A stretch of 64,000 bases of DNA from Photorhabdus bodei (GTDB lineage Bacteria; Pseudomonadota; Gammaproteobacteria; Enterobacterales; Enterobacteriaceae): contig NZ_NSCM01000001.1 of NCBI RefSeq assembly GCF_003287735.1, positions 186,001 through 250,000 of the forward strand, in the 5' to 3' direction. The position numbers and the translations under genes were made by a program. Below are positions 60,730-64,000 of the stretch, in pieces (position 1 is the first letter of the stretch; each line of letters begins with the position of its first letter). Below the pieces are notes generated by a model. It was not told where the DNA came from. It was given only the letters and a program-made list of their open reading frames with translations, and made no database searches.

Positions 60730-62115
60730 ATGGAACACTACATTCCGGTCATTGGTCTGGGTATTGCCGTATTTACGTTGATCTTTCTGGTACTACGTAC
60801 CCGTGTTCATGCTTTATTAGCAATGCTAATTGCCGCAGCGATTGCCGGGCTCACGGGTGGCTTAACCGCAGCAAATACCATTGATGTTATGACTAAAGGT
60901 TTTGGCTCCACACTGGGCAGTATTGGGATTGTTATCGGTCTAGGGGTCATGATGGGACGGGTGCTGGAAGTTTCCGGTGCCGCGGAACAGATAGCCTACA
61001 GTTTTATCAAATGGTTAGGTAAAAAACGCGAAGAGTGGGCATTAGCGATCACCGGTTATATCGTCAGTATCCCAATTTTCGTCGACTCTGCCTTTGTTAT
61101 TCTCTATCCACTGGCAAAGGCTCTCGCAAAAAAGGGAAAACGTCATCTTCTAACGCTTGGCGTGGCCTTGGCCGGCGGATTGGTTGTTACCCATCACACT
61201 GTTCCGCCAACACCGGGGCCACTGGGAGTTGCTGGTATTTTCGGTGTAGATGTCGGTGCCATGATGTTAACCGGTATGGTTCTGGCGGTACCTTGCGTTA
61301 TCGGCATTGTATTTTATGCCAAATGGTTAGCAGTAAAATATCCTGAATTTCAACCCATTGATGAAGCCGAAGAAGCTCAAGATCTACAAGCAATCCACCA
61401 ATGCTACATGGAAGAGAAGGCGAACAAACCACTACCGAGCCTATTTCTTTCCCTGTTGCCGATTATTATCCCTATTGTTTTGATCTTCATTAAAGCCATT
61501 AATGGCCTGTTATTAAACACTGAAACTTTTACTGGACAAGAAAACAACTTCTATTTTCAGATATTCGATTTCCTTGGCGCACCAGTTATTGCCTTAGCCA
61601 TTAGTGTATTATTGGCGGTTTATACCTTGATGCCAAAAGCCAATAAACATGAAGTCATTGACCGTCTGGAAGAAGGTTTACAGGCTGCCGGTATTATTTT
61701 ATTAGTGACAGGAGCAGGCGGTGCGTTAGGCGCGGTATTGCGTGAAAGTGGTACCGGCACCATTCTGGCGCAATATGTAGCCAATCTTCCCCTAACACCG
61801 GTGCTGATTCCATTTATCATCGCAACACTGGTTCGCTTAATTCAAGGTTCCGGCACTGTGGCAATGATTACCGCCGCTTCTATTTCCGCGCCAATTATTA
61901 GTCAAATTCCGGGGATCAACATGTTGGTTGCCGCACAAGCAGCAACGATGGGTTCGTTATTCTTCGGTTATTTTAATGACAGCCTATTCTGGGTCGTTAA
62001 CCGCATGATGGGAATCAAAGATGCCAAACAACAGATGATCGTTTGGTCAATACCAACCACTATTGCATGGGCGATTGGCTTGTGTGGTGTCATCATCTTG
62101 GATCTAGTGTTATAA
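60730..62115 (+). CDS. GntP-family permease, likely for threonate/erythronate (YgbN type)
   Basis: 461 residues with about 12-14 membrane helices. GntP motifs PTPGPLGVAGIFGVD and GSGTVAMITAASI are present. In the E. coli threonate locus the matching permease is YgbN. Substrate is inferred from operon context. It is the last intact gene before the mobile-DNA graveyard. Confidence 0.9.
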   Translation: MEHYIPVIGLGIAVFTLIFLVLRTRVHALLAMLIAAAIAGLTGGLTAANTIDVMTKGFGSTLGSIGIVIGLGVMMGRVLEVSGAAEQIAYSFIKWLGKKREEWALAITGYIVSIPIFVDSAFVILYPLAKALAKKGKRHLLTLGVALAGGLVVTHHTVPPTPGPLGVAGIFGVDVGAMMLTGMVLAVPCVIGIVFYAKWLAVKYPEFQPIDEAEEAQDLQAIHQCYMEEKANKPLPSLFLSLLPIIIPIVLIFIKAINGLLLNTETFTGQENNFYFQIFDFLGAPVIALAISVLLAVYTLMPKANKHEVIDRLEEGLQAAGIILLVTGAGGALGAVLRESGTGTILAQYVANLPLTPVLIPFIIATLVRLIQGSGTVAMITAASISAPIISQIPGINMLVAAQAATMGSLFFGYFNDSLFWVVNRMMGIKDAKQQMIVWSIPTTIAWAIGLCGVIILDLVL

Positions 62116-62155
62116 ATACCAAATCATTAGCAAAACTATCATTTAGCCTCCTTAT

Positions 62156-62207
62156 AAGTGGGAGGGTGACTGCTCCTCGCCGTAAAAAACGGCGAGACTT
62201 CCCACTT
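62156..62207. other. Nested hairpin at the end of the tnpB relic
   Basis: Outer stem AAGTGGGA/TCCCACTT and inner stem CTCGCCGT/ACGGCGAG enclose A5. It sits just past the TnpB C-terminal sequence, where IS200/IS605-type elements carry the right end and omega-RNA scaffold. It may also end the permease transcript. Confidence 0.5.
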
Positions 62208-62321
62208 CTCAGGCCGCAACCGTCGCGCTGGCCTCTGTGGGCAGAAACGACGAGTCCCGCCGCCTGTAATTCCAGTATGCCCTTATGCTGGATGTTGATC
62301 GGGGTAGTGACCGGGTAGCTG

Positions 62322-62806
62322 GTCGAGTAGCCAGAAGGCGCTTCCCCTCCTGGCTCTCACAGAACCGTACCTGAACCTCTCGATTCATACGGCTCTTATC
62401 GTTCAGCCCTGAGCCAGAATATACCAGTGTGCGAAAAGTCCCCGATTTTGCTGTTGCAATCTCTTTAGAAATTTTGCGCTTTTCCGGTAACTTCTGCTAA
62501 GTTTCTTGTATTTCTTTCGTGCCCAGCGCACAAGCGCAAAGTCAAGTCTCCGCACCAGCGGATACAGTTCTGACTTACCAAAGTGCTTGTAGTAGTTGAA
62601 CTATCCCTTGATCACCGGATTTAAGGCCAGAGCAATTTCATGGGCATTATGTCCGCTCCATGTTTGAATTTTCCATTTCTTAATTCTCGTACCAATCCGC
62701 TTCAAGGCCTTCTTGCTGATCGCTGGAGCAAAACTTGTGAAGACTGCCCCCTGTTTTGCCATTGCCTTTCTCGGCCTGAAGGTGAAATCAAGAAAATCAA
62801 AGCTTA
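62322..62806 (-). pseudogene. Group II intron 3' half: reverse transcriptase C-terminus, domains V and VI
   Basis: The minus strand encodes [20 protein letters not shown], then [19 protein letters not shown] and [28 protein letters not shown], ending LFAHWYILAQG and TGA at 62403-62405. An in-frame TAG (62601-62603) replaces the usual Trp. A 34-nt domain V (62362-62395, GAGCCGTA/TACGGTTC) and a domain VI stem with a bulged A (62328), seven bases from the AC end, follow. The 5' half is missing. Confidence 0.85.
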
Positions 62807-62813
62807 TCCATTC

Positions 62814-63026
62814 ATGCTTTCCTTATCGCGTTTTCTTGCCGGTAAAACTGCGTTAACTCCACGACTGGCAATTCGTATTGCCGCCGCGCTGGGAAGTACA
62901 CCTGAGTTTTGGCTGCGTCTCCAGAACGCTTATGACCTGCGTCAGTTGGAAAATCAAATCGACACGTCCGGGATCGTTTTATATGGCGAACAGGACGAAA
63001 TGTCGCAGGTCATCTCAAAGCTTTAA
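62814..63026 (+). pseudogene. HigA-like antitoxin fragment
   Basis: The last 70 codons read [20 protein letters not shown], then [20 protein letters not shown] and end MSQVISKL with TAA. This is the second half of the HigA/VapI-type helix-turn-helix antitoxin (second HTH helix plus the FWLRLQ-YDL signature). The first half is missing; upstream DNA is the antisense of the intron. A weak hairpin GCGGGGCT/AGCCCTGC (63041-63061) follows. Partner toxin absent. Confidence 0.75.
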
Positions 63027-63292
63027 GCAATAGTAAATGCGGGGCTACGCCAGCCCTGCGTTTGTTGGCGGTTATCGCAGCTACCCGGTCACTACCCCTG
63101 ATCGCGGCGTTGATATCACGATCATGTTCGACACCACAACAAGGACATCGCCAGATCCGCGCAGAGTATTGAGGCGTAATACTTGCCTGTTGCAGTGCGA
63201 GTGATTGTGATGCTTTTCACTTCCCCGTTAATTTCACAATGCAGCCGGGCTTCTACCGGCGGTAATTTCGGTATTTTGATTGCACCGTCAAG

Positions 63293-63357
63293 CACTCATA
63301 AGAAGCAAGTAAAATGCCTGAGAAGTTAAATACTCAGGCATAAAAAAGAATACTATT
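63293..63357. other. Short gap after the tnpB relic
   Basis: 65 bp. GCCTGAG...CTCAGGC (about 63313-63341) forms a hairpin followed by ATAAAAAAG; on the minus strand an A/T-rich run precedes it. It may be a terminator for the toxin gene at 63358. Confidence 0.5.
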
Positions 63358-63999
63358 TTATATTGGAGATTCTTGCGGTGTTTTATATCGAGATAATGTT
63401 GATGAAAAATCACTTCCCGCACTTGTTACCTTACCAGTAACGACATTGACGGGTGATGACAATATCCCCGAACAATTATGGCAAGCAGCAAAATTATCTC
63501 CAGCTTGTTTAGTTGTTAATCGCTGAGTGAAAATAGATGATTTCAGCATATCCCGTATATATTCGCTTATTTTCCGACTTCCAATAATTTTCCCTACCTT
63601 TTTATCTTCTAAAATCAATAAATTATTCAGTGCCTGTACCTCTGCATGCAAACCAGCAATACCCGCCATCGTCGGTAATATACGGTCGTTGTTGATAATA
63701 TGATTTCTGATCAAAGATTCTATTACTGGATGCAAAGGTGTATTTACCCTACCATACATATCTCTTATCCCTGAAATAAAGGACTCAATGTCAATAATCT
63801 TATAAGCTTCGGCCTCATCACTTTGTTGTATTTTCCATTCTCATTTACCTTCCACTATCGATAATTTCGGACGTTTAATCAGGTTAATACCCGGGAATAA
63901 TTTTCCAGCGGCTAAATTTCTATTATTATCCTTAAAGTTGACAAATTCATCGTAATAATGACCATTATACTCGTATCCAGCATGAGCAGCGAAATTCTC
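63358..63999 (-). pseudogene. C-terminal part of a deaminase-type (YwqJ-like) toxin, with an in-frame TGA; open at the right edge
   Basis: One frame runs from the right edge to 63358, broken only by TGA at 63841-63843. Before it: ENFAAHAGYEYNGHYYDEF and IKRPKLSIVEGK. After it: EWKIQQSDEAEAYKIIDIES, then the 133-codon piece from ATG 63759. That piece has GLHAEVQALN (His-Ala-Glu) and FAACHNCSGIL (Cys-x2-Cys), the zinc and catalytic set of cytidine-deaminase-like toxins. A TGG to TGA change (KWEWKI) would explain the stop. Such domains form toxic tips of polymorphic toxins such as Rhs/TccC proteins; the carrier lies outside the window. A short standalone product from 63759 is possible. Confidence 0.65.
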
Positions 64000-64000
64000 C

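Larger units (their letters stand above)
62301..63098. mobile_element. 798-bp element with perfect 20-bp inverted ends and 5-bp target duplication
   Basis: GGGGTAGTGACCGGGTAGCT at 62301-62320 and its exact complement at 63079-63098 bound the element. TGATC flanks it on both sides (62296-62300 and 63099-63103). It carries a group II intron 3' half and a higA-like fragment but no transposase. G-rich ends and 5-bp duplications recall Tn3-type non-autonomous elements, but the short repeat makes this a guess. Confidence 0.88.
62206..63292 (-). pseudogene. TnpB (IS200/IS605 OrfB) relic, internally deleted and split by an insertion
   Basis: Three minus-strand pieces. 63200-63292 reads LDGAIKIPKLPPVEARLHCE then VKSITITRTATGKYYASIL. 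After a deletion and frame change, 63104-63165 reads ARIWRCPCCGVEHDRDINAAI, a zinc-ribbon CxxC and the RuvC-III Asp. After the 798-bp insertion, 62206-62300 reads NIQHKGILELQAAGLVVSAH. Pieces two and three join in frame once the insertion and one TGATC are removed. The N-terminal three quarters are gone. TnpB is an RNA-guided nuclease; this copy cannot work. Confidence 0.85.

Noticed and set aside
62640..63026. 128-codon ORF as a complete antitoxin gene
   Set aside because: Its first 58 codons are antisense to the group II reverse transcriptase; only the part from about 62814 is HigA-like.
63841..63843. TGA as selenocysteine
   Set aside because: No recognisable SECIS hairpin directly downstream, and a Trp to stop change explains it more simply.

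Overview
The window looks like the chromosome of an entomopathogenic enterobacterium, almost certainly Photorhabdus (close to P. luminescens/laumondii). The reasons are Tc insecticidal toxin genes flanked by chitinases, six 127-bp ERIC elements, split trpG and trpD genes, a fused trpCF, and an enterobacterial gene order around trp, tonB, opp, adhE, hns, galU and purU. No database search was run; calls rest on motifs and remembered family sequences.

Layout. 1-2000: a calpain-like gene broken by an ERIC, plus a second ERIC. 2026-3534: yciO and rnm. 3715-15193: an insecticidal island, all on the minus strand, in the order chitinase, TccA-like, TccB-like, chitinase when read along transcription. 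In E. coli rnm lies close to trpL, so the island sits in a trp-adjacent slot. 15872-22737: the trp operon with promoter, TrpR operator, leader peptide and attenuator, then trpE-G-D-CF-B-A. 22774-34280: ompW, yciC, two Ail/OmpX-type porins, a TumE/TumA-like toxin-antitoxin pair, a SulP transporter, yciB, yciA, tonB, yciY, cls and yciU. 34419-41769: an oppA-oppA-B-C-D-F peptide import operon with two binding proteins. 42324-46749: ychE, adhE and tdk. 47393-54386: hns, a UDP-glucuronate epimerase, ugd, galU, rssB, ychJ and purU. 54405-54902: a tRNA-Tyr gene with a strong tyrT-type promoter and rtT-like repeats. 55295-62115: a threonate/erythronate catabolic cluster (ltnD, otnK, otnC, otnI, DeoR regulator, denD, GntP-type permease). 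62156-64000: decayed mobile DNA (a tnpB relic split by a TIR-flanked element that holds a group II intron 3' half and a higA fragment), then the end of a deaminase-type toxin gene carrying an in-frame TGA.

How the parts work together. The Tc island encodes a split TcA-like pore (TccA plus TccB) and two signal-less GH18 chitinases, the arrangement of the Yen-Tc complex; no TcB or TcC partner lies in the window. The trp operon makes tryptophan from chorismate under TrpR and attenuation. Ugd, the epimerase and GalU form a UDP-glucose to UDP-glucuronate to UDP-galacturonate route for envelope sugars. The 55-62 kb cluster imports and degrades four-carbon sugar acids.

The best second-look items are: the ERIC inside the calpain-like gene, where removing 125 bp restores the frame exactly and the catalytic Cys is Tyr; the ERIC that rewrote the C-terminus of one chitinase; the 798-bp element with perfect 20-bp inverted ends and a 5-bp target duplication inside tnpB; the interrupted deaminase toxin; and the 180-bp repeat at tRNA-Tyr.
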